Shown: positions 27,346 to 36,762, counted from the stretch's first letter. The stretch: 64,000 bases of DNA from CAVHXA01 sp963639765 (GCA_963639765.1 CAVHXA010000002.1:62001-126000); one strand, 5' to 3'. Notes: generated by a model not told the origin, from the letters alone. Program-made: numbers and translations.

Positions 27346-28762
27346 AGCCAGCTTCCTGCCTGCCGGATTCTCGCAGCGAATGCTGCGTCTGCTGGGTCCC
27401 GCAGAATATTCCGCCTTTTCGGCCAGTTTTTGCGCACCGCGATTTGGCGGCCTGCGATGGAATCCCTGCAAGGCACCCATAGCCCGTGTGCAGGAGCTTG
27501 GCTACACGCTGTTCTCTGTTCCCTGGGAACCAAACGGTTTTTCCTACAATTCCGGTCTTCGACCCGGGCTGCATCCCTGGCACGATGCCGGAGCCTTCTA
27601 TTTGCAGGAGCCCAGTGCCATGGCTCCTGTCGGGCTGTTGGATATACGCCCGGGTCAGCGTGTTCTGGATTTGTGCGCTGCGCCTGGCGGAAAATCCACC
27701 CAGCTTGCAGCCGCTCTCAATGGCAGCGGAGTTCTGATTGCGAACGAGATTGTCGGGCCGCGGGCAAGGGTCCTGTCCCGCAACATTGAACGCATGGGTG
27801 TACCGAATGCGCTTGTTACCAACGCACACCCCGCCGAGCTGGCCAGACGCTTTCCCGGATGGTTCGATCGGGTACTGGTTGACGCGCCCTGTTCCGGTGA
27901 GGGTATGTTTCGAAAAGAACCGGCTGCCGCAGCCGACTGGTCTGAGGCGCAGGTTGCTGTCTGTGCGGCGCGCCAGCTTGAAATTCTGCACTCTGCCGCA
28001 GCTCTGACCGCGCTGGGCGGTCGGCTGGTCTATTCCACCTGTACCTTTTCTCCAGCCGAAAACGAAGGCACAACGGCCGCCTTTCTGGATGCGCATCCCG
28101 ATTATCATCTTGTTGATGTCTCTGCGCCCTGGTTTTCGTCCGGCCGACAGGACTGGATCGAAAACGGTCCTGCTCAGCTGAACCGAACGGTCCGGCTCTG
28201 GCCGCACAGGCTGCGAGGTGAGGGCCATTTTGCCGCTGTTTTCGAACGCAGTGCCGATGCTGCCGTTGAACCGGAGCCTGCTCCCCTGCAAGGGCAATTC
28301 CCGCCCGAAGTATTTGCGGATTTCCGCGCGCAGACGCTGCCCGATATTGATTTGCCCGAGGGACAGTTTGTCTGCTTTGGCCAAACCCTATACCTGGTTC
28401 CTCCGCAGACCCCGGATCTGACCGGACTGCGGGTCCTTCGAGCCGGGCTGGAGCTTGGGCAAATTGCAAAAAACCGTTTTATTCCCGCGCATGCACTGGC
28501 GTTATGGCTGAAATCCGCCCCAAATATGGCAGATTTTCCGACTTCAGGTCCGGAAATTGCCGCCTATCTGCGCGGTGAAACACTGTCCGGCCCGCAAATC
28601 GGCTGGACTCTGATTACTGCCGACGGTCTGACTCTTGGCTGGGCCAAGGGCTCGGCCGGAACCTTAAAAAATCACTATCCAAAGGGTCTGCGCCGTCCGG
28701 CCATGCAAACGCAGTCGGACGAGACGGATTTTGGCAGAACAGACAAAACATGTCCGAATTAA
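27338..28762 (+). CDS. RsmB/RsmF-type RNA m5C methyltransferase
   Basis: A 474-residue SAM-dependent enzyme likely to methylate rRNA cytosine at C5. The Rossmann domain has RVLDLCAAPGGKSTQLAAAL, then VDAPCSGEGMFRKEP (catalytic PC motif) and LVYSTCTFSPAENEG (second catalytic Cys). The C-terminal part carries the RsmF-type PUA-like domain with a LRAGLELGQIAKNRFIPAHA pattern, so it is closer to RsmF than to RsmB. The ATG at 27338 overlaps the stop of the PH gene. Confidence 0.92.
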   Translation: MTEASFLPAGFSQRMLRLLGPAEYSAFSASFCAPRFGGLRWNPCKAPIARVQELGYTLFSVPWEPNGFSYNSGLRPGLHPWHDAGAFYLQEPSAMAPVGLLDIRPGQRVLDLCAAPGGKSTQLAAALNGSGVLIANEIVGPRARVLSRNIERMGVPNALVTNAHPAELARRFPGWFDRVLVDAPCSGEGMFRKEPAAAADWSEAQVAVCAARQLEILHSAAALTALGGRLVYSTCTFSPAENEGTTAAFLDAHPDYHLVDVSAPWFSSGRQDWIENGPAQLNRTVRLWPHRLRGEGHFAAVFERSADAAVEPEPAPLQGQFPPEVFADFRAQTLPDIDLPEGQFVCFGQTLYLVPPQTPDLTGLRVLRAGLELGQIAKNRFIPAHALALWLKSAPNMADFPTSGPEIAAYLRGETLSGPQIGWTLITADGLTLGWAKGSAGTLKNHYPKGLRRPAMQTQSDETDFGRTDKTCPN

Positions 28763-28777
28763 AACCCCGGCCGATCG

Positions 28778-28807
28778 TTGACACATGCCCGGAGCCACTG
28801 TTATCAT
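28778..28807 (+). promoter_or_regulatory. Promoter of OYE-1
   Basis: TTGACA (28778-28783), 18-nt spacer, TATCAT (28802-28807). The predicted leader is about 110 nt. Confidence 0.7.
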
Positions 28808-28922
28808 AAAAACAGCATACTGCATAATCTATGGCAGCGCGGCTTCTGACCGCCGTCTCGGACCGCTGCATTTTCCTTTCTGTCCGCAGCAGACCGCTGT
28901 CAACCTGTAAATGGAGGCCCTT

Positions 28923-30917
28923 ATGGATAATAAATTCTATCCACATATCTTCTCTCCGATCACCATCGGCGGCGTGACCTACAAAAACCGTATCTTTCAG
29001 GCACCGGCCACGCCCCATCTGCTTCAGCGCGACGAAAAATATCCAACCGAAGCCTATATCGAATACTATGCCGCCAAGGCGCGCGGCGGGACGGCCAGCG
29101 TAACCGTAGGCGGCTACGACATGGGCAATGCACCCGAAAAACCCGGCTGGCACAGCACCTATCTTCTGGATCGCCAATACTGGCGTGACTGGACCCGTCT
29201 GACCGACGCCATTCATTTTTACGGTGCTAAAGCCTCATTGGAGCTGCTTGCCTTTTTCTACTACGGCTACCGTCAGGACGGATCCCCCTTTATCTATTCG
29301 GTAGACGGCACTCCCGGCCCCGACGGATCCGAGCGGCCCATGCTTACTCAAGAAGCCATGCAGGAAATCGCCGATCGCTATGCCGACACTGCCGAGGCCG
29401 CGCTCAATGTCGGCTTTGACTCGATTCTCATTCACGGCGGACACGGCCTTGTAATCTTCCGGTTCCTCTCTGAGCTCTTCAACCACCGCACCGACGAATT
29501 TGGCGGCAGCTTTGAAAACCGTGCCCGTTTCCCGATCATGATACTCGATGCCATCCGCAAGCGTGTTGGCCGCCGCCTGTTGATTGAATACCGCATCTCC
29601 GGCGACGAGCTGGCTGAAGTTGCCGGCATGGACGTATCAAAAAGTTTTCGGATTGACGACTGTATTCACTACCTTGAGATGATCCAGGACAAGATCGACA
29701 TTGCCCACATCTCGGCCGGCAATATGTCCATCCCCGGCACCGAAGCCATCATGCACCCGACCATCTTCTGCAAACCTGCTCAAAACGCGTGGCTGGCCCG
29801 CAAGGTAAAGGAATCCGGTAAGCTGCATATCCACGTTCTGACTCTTGGTGCCTTTCAGGATCCGGCTCTGATCGAGGAAACGCTGGCCACCGGTGGTGCC
29901 GATCTGGTTGCCATGGCCCGTGGCACCATTGCCGACCCCGAAATGCCCAACAAGGCCTTCGAAGGGCGCGGCGACGAAATCATTCCCTGCATCAAATGCT
30001 TCCACTGCCTCGACTATACACGCATCAACTCCTCCTTCGGCTGCTCGGTCAACCCCGAGGTTGGACGTGAAGTCTGGCTTCCCGCTCATATAGAGCCACC
30101 CAGGAGCAAAAAGAACGTGGTAATTATCGGCGGCGGCCCGGCCGGCATGCAGGCCGCCATCACCGCGGCACAGCGCGGACATCAGGTCACCATCTACGAA
30201 AAAGGACCCCGGCTGGGCGGCAAGCTTCTGTTTGCCGAACAGATGAGCTTCAAATATGATCTGGCCCGCTTTGTTCACTACCAGATTCACATGATTGAAA
30301 AGCTGGGTGTCCGCACGGTTCTCAATACCGAGGCCACTCCTGAGCAAATCGAGGCGCTGCATGCCGATGTGGTATTTGCAGCTATCGGTGGTTACCCGTT
30401 TGTTCCGCCCATTCCCGGCGTACGTGACGAAGCCGGTAATCTGGCCAAAAACGTTATCACTGCAGTAGACAGCTTCGGCTATGACCCCGCTGATCTGGGA
30501 CAAAGGCTTTGCTTTATCGGCGGCGGCGAGGTTGGCTGTGAAACAGCGCTGCACTATGCCATGGATCTGGGTAAACAGGTCACCGTTATCGAGATGCTGC
30601 CCAAGCTGAGCCAGGAAACCCTGTATCTGCCTCGTGAGCCGCTGGTAAAGAACACAGAGGCTCTTTGCACCACCTATACCGGTGCCCGGGTTACGCAGAT
30701 CACCCCCGATGGCGTAAAGTTCCTGGATGCCGACGGCTGTGAGCAGTTCGTGGTCTGTGACAAAATTCTGCTCAGTTCCGGCATGCGCGCCGACAGTACC
30801 GGTGCAGAAGCCTTCAGAACCTGCGCGCCCGTCTTTGATGTCCTTGGCGACGCGCGTCTGGCCAAAAACGTTCGTACAGCTACCCGCACAGCCTACGACG
30901 CAGCAGTCCGTCTTTAA
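28923..30917 (+). CDS. Old Yellow Enzyme-type NADH:flavin oxidoreductase with Fe-S and FAD domains (OYE-1)
   Basis: A 664-residue reductase in the 2,4-dienoyl-CoA reductase/BaiCD/BaiH architecture. An FMN-binding TIM barrel occupies about residues 1-350 (starts FSPITIGGVTYKNRIFQAPA; includes HGGHGLVIFRFLSELFNHRT). A 4Fe-4S site follows near residue 355 (CIKCFHC, then Cys after 11 residues). Next come FAD motif VVIIGGGPAGMQAA near 400 and the NAD(P) motif CFIGGGEVGCETAL near 530. It should reduce an activated C=C bond; the substrate is unknown. ATG 28923 follows GGAGG. Monocistronic, convergent with OYE-2. Confidence 0.9.
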   Translation: MDNKFYPHIFSPITIGGVTYKNRIFQAPATPHLLQRDEKYPTEAYIEYYAAKARGGTASVTVGGYDMGNAPEKPGWHSTYLLDRQYWRDWTRLTDAIHFYGAKASLELLAFFYYGYRQDGSPFIYSVDGTPGPDGSERPMLTQEAMQEIADRYADTAEAALNVGFDSILIHGGHGLVIFRFLSELFNHRTDEFGGSFENRARFPIMILDAIRKRVGRRLLIEYRISGDELAEVAGMDVSKSFRIDDCIHYLEMIQDKIDIAHISAGNMSIPGTEAIMHPTIFCKPAQNAWLARKVKESGKLHIHVLTLGAFQDPALIEETLATGGADLVAMARGTIADPEMPNKAFEGRGDEIIPCIKCFHCLDYTRINSSFGCSVNPEVGREVWLPAHIEPPRSKKNVVIIGGGPAGMQAAITAAQRGHQVTIYEKGPRLGGKLLFAEQMSFKYDLARFVHYQIHMIEKLGVRTVLNTEATPEQIEALHADVVFAAIGGYPFVPPIPGVRDEAGNLAKNVITAVDSFGYDPADLGQRLCFIGGGEVGCETALHYAMDLGKQVTVIEMLPKLSQETLYLPREPLVKNTEALCTTYTGARVTQITPDGVKFLDADGCEQFVVCDKILLSSGMRADSTGAEAFRTCAPVFDVLGDARLAKNVRTATRTAYDAAVRL

Positions 30918-30939
30918 GCTCTCTGCCTGTTTTCGCCTT

Positions 30940-30967
30940 CCCGCCCCCTCTAAATGAGCGGGCTTTT
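30940..30967 (+). terminator. Terminator of OYE-1
   Basis: CCCGC (30940-30944) pairs with GCGGG (30958-30962), followed by CTTTTC. In the rest of the 348-nt gap to OYE-2, a GCAGGCT / AGCCTGC inverted repeat (31110-31142) is the only other structure seen. Confidence 0.6.
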
Positions 30968-31265
30968 CCTATACACTCATCCGTTTCCGTTCTCCTTATT
31001 TCCGAATAAACCGTGATAAGCCTGTCTGTAACCCGGTGCATGGAATGCACACAGGTTTTTGAATAATCCTTTCGTGCAGGCATCGGTCTTCTGTCTGCCG
31101 CTGCGAAACAGCAGGCTCTCTTCTTTTGAAAGAAAGCCTGCCGTTTACATGTATTTGGAAAATGCCGCACAATTTATCAGCGGTTTCTTCCGGATCTCTT
31201 GCCTCCAGTTCCACAGTTTGGAAAACCTGCGGCAACATCACATCGTTGCGTCTGCGGCATTTCCT

Positions 31266-33869
31266 TTACTTTTCCGGAGCCGGGCCGCCGTGACCTCCGG
31301 GACCTCCCGGGCCGCCGAGACCGCCGGGACCTTCCCGGCTTCCGGAATCCGGGTTTTCAGGAAGCTGCTCGTTTTCTGCATTATACAGAGCTGCGCTATA
31401 GGTGTTCAAGACCTTTCCGCCTTCTTTTTCAACAACACTTGCATTCAGCCCTGCGGGTGTTCCGAAGCGGATCTCATATTGATGGACCGTTGGACCGGCA
31501 GGCATGTCAAAGGCTACACCACCCGGGAAAGTCCGCAGATTTTCGCCCGGAGTTGTCCCAAGATCATTGATCACAGCCGCGCCATTGCGCAGATCAAACA
31601 TATGATATTTGTCCCCGCCCGGAGTTGGCAGCAGGCCCAGATACAGTCCGGCAATCACAGGTTTGGGCTCTTCATCCAGGGCGCACACAGCGGCATAGGC
31701 GTCTGCGGTACAGGCCCGCACGCTTCCGGGGCTGCTGTTGTCGCCGATAACGAACACCTGCGGTGCCAGGCCGAAAAAGGCTTCGGCCTCTTCGGTCCGT
31801 GATTTGCGTCCGCCGGAAACCACAATGGAATCAAACTCCAGACGAACAATCTGTGTAGTGACTTTGCTCAGATCCGGTTCCGGCATACCGGGCATGCCAT
31901 GCATGCCGCCGTGCCCCGGACCAAAGGTCCTTTTCTGAACAGGGTCCGGCATGCGTCCGTCGATTGTGCTTACATTGGCGGCTTTGGTCAAGCCGTCGCC
32001 GCCGGGGCCTCCCGGCCCGCCGTGACCGCCCAGCATGGGCGCCGGCCCATAATATTCCGGATCGCCCGGCTGCGCTCCGTCAAATCCGCCGACAGGACCA
32101 TTCTGTCCGCCGTTGCGGGTCATTTCAAATTTCGGCATTCCAGTTTTGACCTCGGCAATAAGATACCCGTCACCGATTTCCCTGGTTGCAGCATAATCCA
32201 TGTAGTGGAAGTTGCTGTTGGCTTTAAAGCGATTTTCGCAGGCCAGACGGGCATGATCATCGTCATACAGGTGTACGGCGCTGCGTGTAAGCATAGTTAC
32301 ATCGTGTCCGCACTCAGCCAGGTACAGAGCAGTCTCGCGGCCGGACTCTCCGCCGCCAACCACCACAACCCGCTTTCCGAGCTCTGCTTCGTGGCCGTAA
32401 ACACGGTCCACCGTCCAGACGTTCTCACCGTCTGCACCGGGAACATCGATAGAGGCTGCCCCGGAGCCAAGTGCCGCGATAATGGCATCATAGCCCCGGC
32501 TTGCCAGAAGCTGCGGTGTGGCAGCCGTGTTGAGCAGGATCCTGGCCCCGCACTCGGAAACGGTGCGTACCAGCCAGCTGCAATAGTTGGCCAGCGGCCA
32601 CTTAAATGCCGGATACCTGGCGAATTTCAGCTGGCCGCCCAGAGAATCAGAGGCTTCATAGAGTGTAACATCGTGACCGCGCTGTACGGCAAGCACGGCA
32701 GCACGCATACCGGCCGGTCCGCCGCCGATTATCGCAACCTTTTTGCTTCTCGGTGCTTTCCTGGGAGCATCGACCAGCAGGTGCTGATAGCCGGCTTCCG
32801 GGTTAACGGCACAGGTCCCCCCGTGGCAGCCGTTGCACAGCAGGCAGGGGGTTATATCGCAGCCGCGCCCGGACTGCAGCTTTTCGCCAAAATCTTCGTC
32901 ACAGATAAAACCGCGTGCCATGGATACGCAGTCTGTTTTTCCTTCTGCAATCCATCGATCGATACGGTCCAGATCCAAAAATCCGCCTACAGGAGAAACC
33001 AGAGCCCGGATTCCGCGTTTTTTAAAGGCCTCGGCATATTTCAGATTCAGCGGCGCATCCGGAGTAAAATTATAGCCGTTTACATGGGTGGACGAGCCCT
33101 CATATCCCCGAAGCTGAAAGATATCAACCAGACCCTCGCACAGCTTGGCATAATCCAGAAAGTCCTCCAGAGTATAGCCGGGCTCTTCTTCGGTTGCGGA
33201 TATCTGACATTCCAGAAGGAAATCCTGACCGCAGGCCTGCTTGATAGCCCTGAAAATTTCAAGACTCAGCGTGGCACGCTCGGCTATGGTTGCCCCACCG
33301 TATTTGTCGGTACGCTGATTTAGCAGCGGTGACAGTGAGCAGGCCAGAATCGATCCGCGGTAGGACATGTAGATGGTTGCCATATCAAAGCCAAGACTCT
33401 TGAGCTCCCGGCATTGGTGGACAAAATCATCAATCATTCCCTGAATACGATCGTAGGAAATACCGTGCTTGTTGGAAAAGTTGCGGGAATAGTCTCCGTT
33501 TTTCGGAATTTCGTTCCAGTTGGGTGTATCGGAGATGGCAACATACTGCGGTTCAACGTTCATCAGTGAGGCTCCGCACAGTGTGCCGTATTTGTGGCAG
33601 TCTTCTACAATGCGCGCAAATCCGGCACGAGTATCGGCGTTGAGCATATCCAGCTGCGTCATCCGGCTTCGGCGGCCCTCGCAGTCCGGCCAGGAGCCTA
33701 CGTCCATCGTAACCGTGGCTGAGCCCTTTCGGGCAAAGTCGGTATAAAAGGCATGCAGGGCGTCCATGCTTTCAAGTGAGGACGGAACGCACTTGGAGTT
33801 AAGCAGATGGGATTTCAGAGTTTTGCCCCCGATTCGGATAGGGCTGAGAATGTGGCTGTAGGTTGGCAT
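31266..33869 (-). CDS. Old Yellow Enzyme-type oxidoreductase with Gly/Pro-rich insert and C-terminal extension (OYE-2)
   Basis: An 867-residue flavoenzyme, about 200 residues longer than OYE-1. It has the FMN TIM barrel (MPTYSHILSPIRIGGKTLKS start) and a Cys cluster near residue 340 (CLLCNGC, then Cys after only 4 residues). The FAD motif VAIIGGGPAGMRAAV lies near 383 and the NAD motif VVVVGGGESGRETALY near 503. A Gly/Pro/Met-rich insert at about 590-640 interrupts the NAD domain. After the final FAD motif (VFVIGDNSSPGS) comes an extra beta-rich region of unknown type, ending in GGPGGLGGPGGPGGHGGPAP. AGGAG precedes the ATG. It is the third gene of a minus-strand set with the 36018 protein and SBP-B. 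Substrate unknown. Confidence 0.88.
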   Translation of the reverse strand: MPTYSHILSPIRIGGKTLKSHLLNSKCVPSSLESMDALHAFYTDFARKGSATVTMDVGSWPDCEGRRSRMTQLDMLNADTRAGFARIVEDCHKYGTLCGASLMNVEPQYVAISDTPNWNEIPKNGDYSRNFSNKHGISYDRIQGMIDDFVHQCRELKSLGFDMATIYMSYRGSILACSLSPLLNQRTDKYGGATIAERATLSLEIFRAIKQACGQDFLLECQISATEEEPGYTLEDFLDYAKLCEGLVDIFQLRGYEGSSTHVNGYNFTPDAPLNLKYAEAFKKRGIRALVSPVGGFLDLDRIDRWIAEGKTDCVSMARGFICDEDFGEKLQSGRGCDITPCLLCNGCHGGTCAVNPEAGYQHLLVDAPRKAPRSKKVAIIGGGPAGMRAAVLAVQRGHDVTLYEASDSLGGQLKFARYPAFKWPLANYCSWLVRTVSECGARILLNTAATPQLLASRGYDAIIAALGSGAASIDVPGADGENVWTVDRVYGHEAELGKRVVVVGGGESGRETALYLAECGHDVTMLTRSAVHLYDDDHARLACENRFKANSNFHYMDYAATREIGDGYLIAEVKTGMPKFEMTRNGGQNGPVGGFDGAQPGDPEYYGPAPMLGGHGGPGGPGGDGLTKAANVSTIDGRMPDPVQKRTFGPGHGGMHGMPGMPEPDLSKVTTQIVRLEFDSIVVSGGRKSRTEEAEAFFGLAPQVFVIGDNSSPGSVRACTADAYAAVCALDEEPKPVIAGLYLGLLPTPGGDKYHMFDLRNGAAVINDLGTTPGENLRTFPGGVAFDMPAGPTVHQYEIRFGTPAGLNASVVEKEGGKVLNTYSAALYNAENEQLPENPDSGSREGPGGLGGPGGPGGHGGPAPEK

Positions 33870-33900
33870 GATGTTCTCCTTTGTTGTTTTCAGAGTGCAG

Positions 33901-34033
33901 AAAAACCCGGAGGCCCGACCGCGTATGATTTTTCCCGCTTTGCAGCAGATCAGGCTGTCTTCTTCCGGCCTGCAAAAATGCGGATCCCTGTAATGCTGCC
34001 GAAAATCATTCCGGCAGAACGGTCGGGCCCGGG
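33901..34033 (-). ncRNA. Structured intercistronic RNA ending in a terminator-like stem
   Basis: On the minus strand, CCCGG+GCCCGACCG (34033-34020) pairs with CGGTCGGGC+CCGGG (33921-33906). This makes 14 bp with a 2-nt bulge and encloses about 98 nt. The 3' side is followed directly by TTTTTC. A smaller hairpin, CTGCCG / CGGCAG, lies inside. It fills most of the gap between the SBP-B stop and the OYE-2 start. It could be a terminator with a large loop, a riboswitch-like element or a processed RNA; it matches no class I recognise. Confidence 0.45.
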
Positions 34034-34054
34034 ATACGGAACGCCTTGTTCTTT

Positions 34055-35839
34055 TCAGCCTGCCAGCTGTTCGTAGTAATTGTCCAGTGCAATCTGGCGG
34101 ATTTCTACACAACGTTCGATATTCATGCTGCTCAGCAGGGCCTGGAAATCCTCCCATTCGGTCTCGATGTCCCGATCGCCGGTAACGAACTTTGTGAGCC
34201 ATTCGTTGCACACGGTCGCAATGTCGCTGGCAGCATTGGTGTATTCGTTGCTCAGCTCGGTTGGGGTGGTTGCGTTGGTTGGAATGGAACGTTCGCCCTC
34301 ACCTGTAGCAGAGGTCCACAGATCCCAGGCTGCGAGCTGCTGATCGGAATATTCAAACGCGGTACGAGTGCGTATATCCAAACCGGTAAGCGTTCCAAAA
34401 GGAGTGCGGCACCGCAGGAAGTTGGAAGCGCTCAGGCCATAGGAATTGTCGGTAACAAACTCGGTAAACTGCGGCTGCCCGTTTTCGTCCAGGGTGTAGT
34501 CCACACCCTCCAGACCATAGTTATGCAGCAGAACGCCTTCGTCAGAATACCAGAAGTCCATCCATGACAAAACGGCCTGAAGATTGTCTTCCGCCTCTAC
34601 GAGCACAATTGTTGATGTAGAGTCGGTGACGGAAATTTCAGAGTTATGGTTGATGATATCGCCGTCTTCGTGCGGACCCAGCACGGCACTTACCGCAAAG
34701 CCCTCCGGCAGCTCCATGCCGTTCAGAGTAGACAAGCCCTCGATTGAGGATGGCCACAGGCCGATCTGTCCACCGGATACCACACTGTTAAACTGCGGAC
34801 TGAGCGCATTGGATACAGTCGTCATAAAGTCAACGTTCAGGATGCCGGCCTCCCAGCAGCGATGAAGCCAGGAAATATAATCCTTCTGCTCCTGCGTGGT
34901 AACCGATGCGATCACGGTTCCGTTATCCTGGAACATGGTCAGATCGCTGGCGCTGGCCGCCTGATAGGGAACCTCGTTGCCGCCAAAGTTGGTCATGGTC
35001 AGCTCCTGACAGATATAGACGGGCCAGTCACAGTCGTAGCTGTCCTTAAATCCCTTGAGAACCGTAAAGTAATCCTCCCAGGTCTCCGGAATTTCATAGC
35101 CAAGCTCATCGAGCCAGTCCTGACGGATCAGCAGGCCCTGGTTCTGACGGTATTCGTCATACATGGAGCTTATGGACAAAAAACGTCCATTGAGCGTTAC
35201 GTCTTCAAGGTAGCCATAATCCATTATGCGGTGGTAATAGTTGGGCATATACTCCTTGACACAGTCGGTAAAGTCGAGAATCACTTCATCCTCCACACCC
35301 TGTTCCAGACCGCCGGTGTAATCTCCCCCCTTTACAAGGTCGGTATAGTCTCCTGCCGCGATAAACAGCTGATACTGCTCTGACCAGGTCATAAAGGAAA
35401 GATAGCGGACCTCGAGCTCGGTATTGGTTAGCTCGACCAGCTTGGGATAATAGTCAAACTGATTAAACTGTGTCAGCCCCAGTTCTCCGAGGGCCCCCAT
35501 GATATTTACCTCGGTAGACAGCATGGTTACAACCTGTGGGTCGGTTTCCGGAAATACGGCCTGCCATGTATAGTCGTAGGCCGTTTCTTCGGCGACGGGC
35601 CCGGCAGCCTCGGTCGGAGCCTCTCCTTCGACCGCTTCGGCGGCAGGGGTCTGTTCCTCAACTTCATCAGCCGGCTCCTCGGCCTCGGCAGGCTCGACGG
35701 CCTGTGCAGGCTCGGATTCGGCTTCGGCTGTGGATTCGGCAGTGGTTTCGGCTGTGGTCTGCGTTTCGTTTTTTGCGCAGGCACTGAAAAGCGCACACAG
35801 CATCGTCAGTGTCAGCAGTAACGCCAGTAGTTTTTTCAT
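34055..35839 (-). CDS. Large extracellular solute-binding lipoprotein (SBP-B)
   Basis: A 594-residue lipoprotein beginning MKKLLALLLTLTMLCALFSAC (lipobox Cys21), with an acidic Ala/Glu/Pro linker to about residue 85. The folded part contains SEQYQLFIAAGDYTDLVKGG and DYTLDENGQPQFTEF, family 1 binding-protein features. It is a close paralogue of SBP-D at 43870 (shared GGLEQGVEDE, GDRDIETEWEDF-like C-terminus) and more distant from SBP-A and SBP-C. It has no Gly/Pro tail. AGGAGA precedes the ATG. Between the small beta-rich protein and OYE-2 on one strand, it suggests uptake of the OYE-2 substrate; no permease is adjacent. Confidence 0.87.
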   Translation of the reverse strand: MKKLLALLLTLTMLCALFSACAKNETQTTAETTAESTAEAESEPAQAVEPAEAEEPADEVEEQTPAAEAVEGEAPTEAAGPVAEETAYDYTWQAVFPETDPQVVTMLSTEVNIMGALGELGLTQFNQFDYYPKLVELTNTELEVRYLSFMTWSEQYQLFIAAGDYTDLVKGGDYTGGLEQGVEDEVILDFTDCVKEYMPNYYHRIMDYGYLEDVTLNGRFLSISSMYDEYRQNQGLLIRQDWLDELGYEIPETWEDYFTVLKGFKDSYDCDWPVYICQELTMTNFGGNEVPYQAASASDLTMFQDNGTVIASVTTQEQKDYISWLHRCWEAGILNVDFMTTVSNALSPQFNSVVSGGQIGLWPSSIEGLSTLNGMELPEGFAVSAVLGPHEDGDIINHNSEISVTDSTSTIVLVEAEDNLQAVLSWMDFWYSDEGVLLHNYGLEGVDYTLDENGQPQFTEFVTDNSYGLSASNFLRCRTPFGTLTGLDIRTRTAFEYSDQQLAAWDLWTSATGEGERSIPTNATTPTELSNEYTNAASDIATVCNEWLTKFVTGDRDIETEWEDFQALLSSMNIERCVEIRQIALDNYYEQLAG

Positions 35840-36017
35840 AAGTCTCTCCTTTCTCCTGTCTGTGCCGGAAAGATACAGACGGTCTGTCAGCTTGTCAGAA
35901 AAGCCTCACAGAGTTTGCACGTGCAGGTGCAATGGTGGGATGCTTCCCGTATCATCTTATCCGCCTGCTGTGGGCAGTCAGCTCGCACGGCAGGCTCTTT
36001 CTCCGCAAGGTCCGAGA

Positions 36018-36494
36018 TCAGTCCAGCTTTTTTCCATAAACCAGATTGGGAAATTTTCCCTCTCCGCCGCCTACGGAAATCATGCCCTCGATGTAGCCGT
36101 CTTTGTCCACACGGGCCCAGACCTCCCACTTGCCGGGACCGGCATTGTAGTCTACCTTAAAGAATTCATCGCCGGTATACCAGCCCCAGTTGATGGGAGT
36201 ACCGTCGGCTGTTCCGGACAGAGATCCGTCGGGATTGGGCGTAAAGTGAAAGGTCATTTCTCCTTCAAAGAAGTTTTCACCGGGTGTGCCGTGATCAGGC
36301 AGCTCTACAGCAGGCGCTGCCGTGCCGGGATCGGGCATTGCACCTTCGGGCATCGGACCGCCGGGGCCGCCAGGCCCTCCGGGTCCCCCGGGACCGCCGG
36401 GACCGCCGGGCGCTCCGCCCTGAAAATCCTCTCCATGAACAAGCTTGGCATCTGGAAGCCATTTTTTAATGTAATAAGTACCGGAAATTGCCAT
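36018..36494 (-). CDS. Small beta-rich protein with (Gly-Gly-Pro)n tract
   Basis: A 158-residue protein I cannot assign to a named family. It begins MAISGTYYIKKWLPDAKLVH, then has a Gly-Gly-Pro tract (about residues 25-47). About 100 residues rich in beta-strand patterns follow (GEMTFHFTPNPDGSLSGTAD, then KWEVWARVDKDGYIEGMISV). The G-x-Y start, repeated dG...G turns and F/V alternation resemble small lipocalin-like or ligand-binding beta-barrels; this is an inference. No signal peptide, so cytoplasmic. ATG 36494 is preferred over 36503 because AAGG is then 9 nt upstream. First gene of the set leading to SBP-B and OYE-2. Confidence 0.7.
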   Translation of the reverse strand: MAISGTYYIKKWLPDAKLVHGEDFQGGAPGGPGGPGGPGGPGGPGGPMPEGAMPDPGTAAPAVELPDHGTPGENFFEGEMTFHFTPNPDGSLSGTADGTPINWGWYTGDEFFKVDYNAGPGKWEVWARVDKDGYIEGMISVGGGEGKFPNLVYGKKLD

Positions 36495-36762
36495 TGTATT
36501 CATCCTTCCCACAGTTTTCGATTTTACCAGTTCAGTATACCCCCGCCGCAAAATGCCAACAAGGGACAGATTCTGTACAGGGGGCCAAATTCCGTCCCAG
36601 GGCAGATTTGTTTAAAATCTGGCGTAACGGGTGGAAACTGTCGGTTGCCCTTTGCGCAAAATAATGAAATATTTCAATCAGAGGGATTCTGCTGCATGGC
36701 GGCCTGTTGATCATCCACCGCAGCAGCACAAACAATTCATCTGAGGAAAGGAGAATGGAGAA
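36495..36762. promoter_or_regulatory. Divergent control region between the two SBP operons
   Basis: It holds two inverted repeats: CAGATTT-N5-AAATCTG (36603-36621) and the perfect palindrome TGAAATATTTCA (36665-36676). Both lie upstream of the SBP-C start. No consensus promoter stands out on either strand. They are candidate operators for the AraC regulator at 40383, by proximity only. Confidence 0.4.

Noticed and set aside
31899..33323. 474-codon plus-strand open frame opposite OYE-2
   Set aside because: OYE-2 has unmistakable FAD, NAD and barrel motifs on the other strand. This frame shows no family signature.
36356..36422. Collagen-like protein interpretation of the Gly-Gly-Pro tracts
   Set aside because: The period is Gly-Gly-Pro with short length and no export signal on Flv-1, OYE-2 or the 36018 protein, so secreted collagen-like filaments are unlikely.
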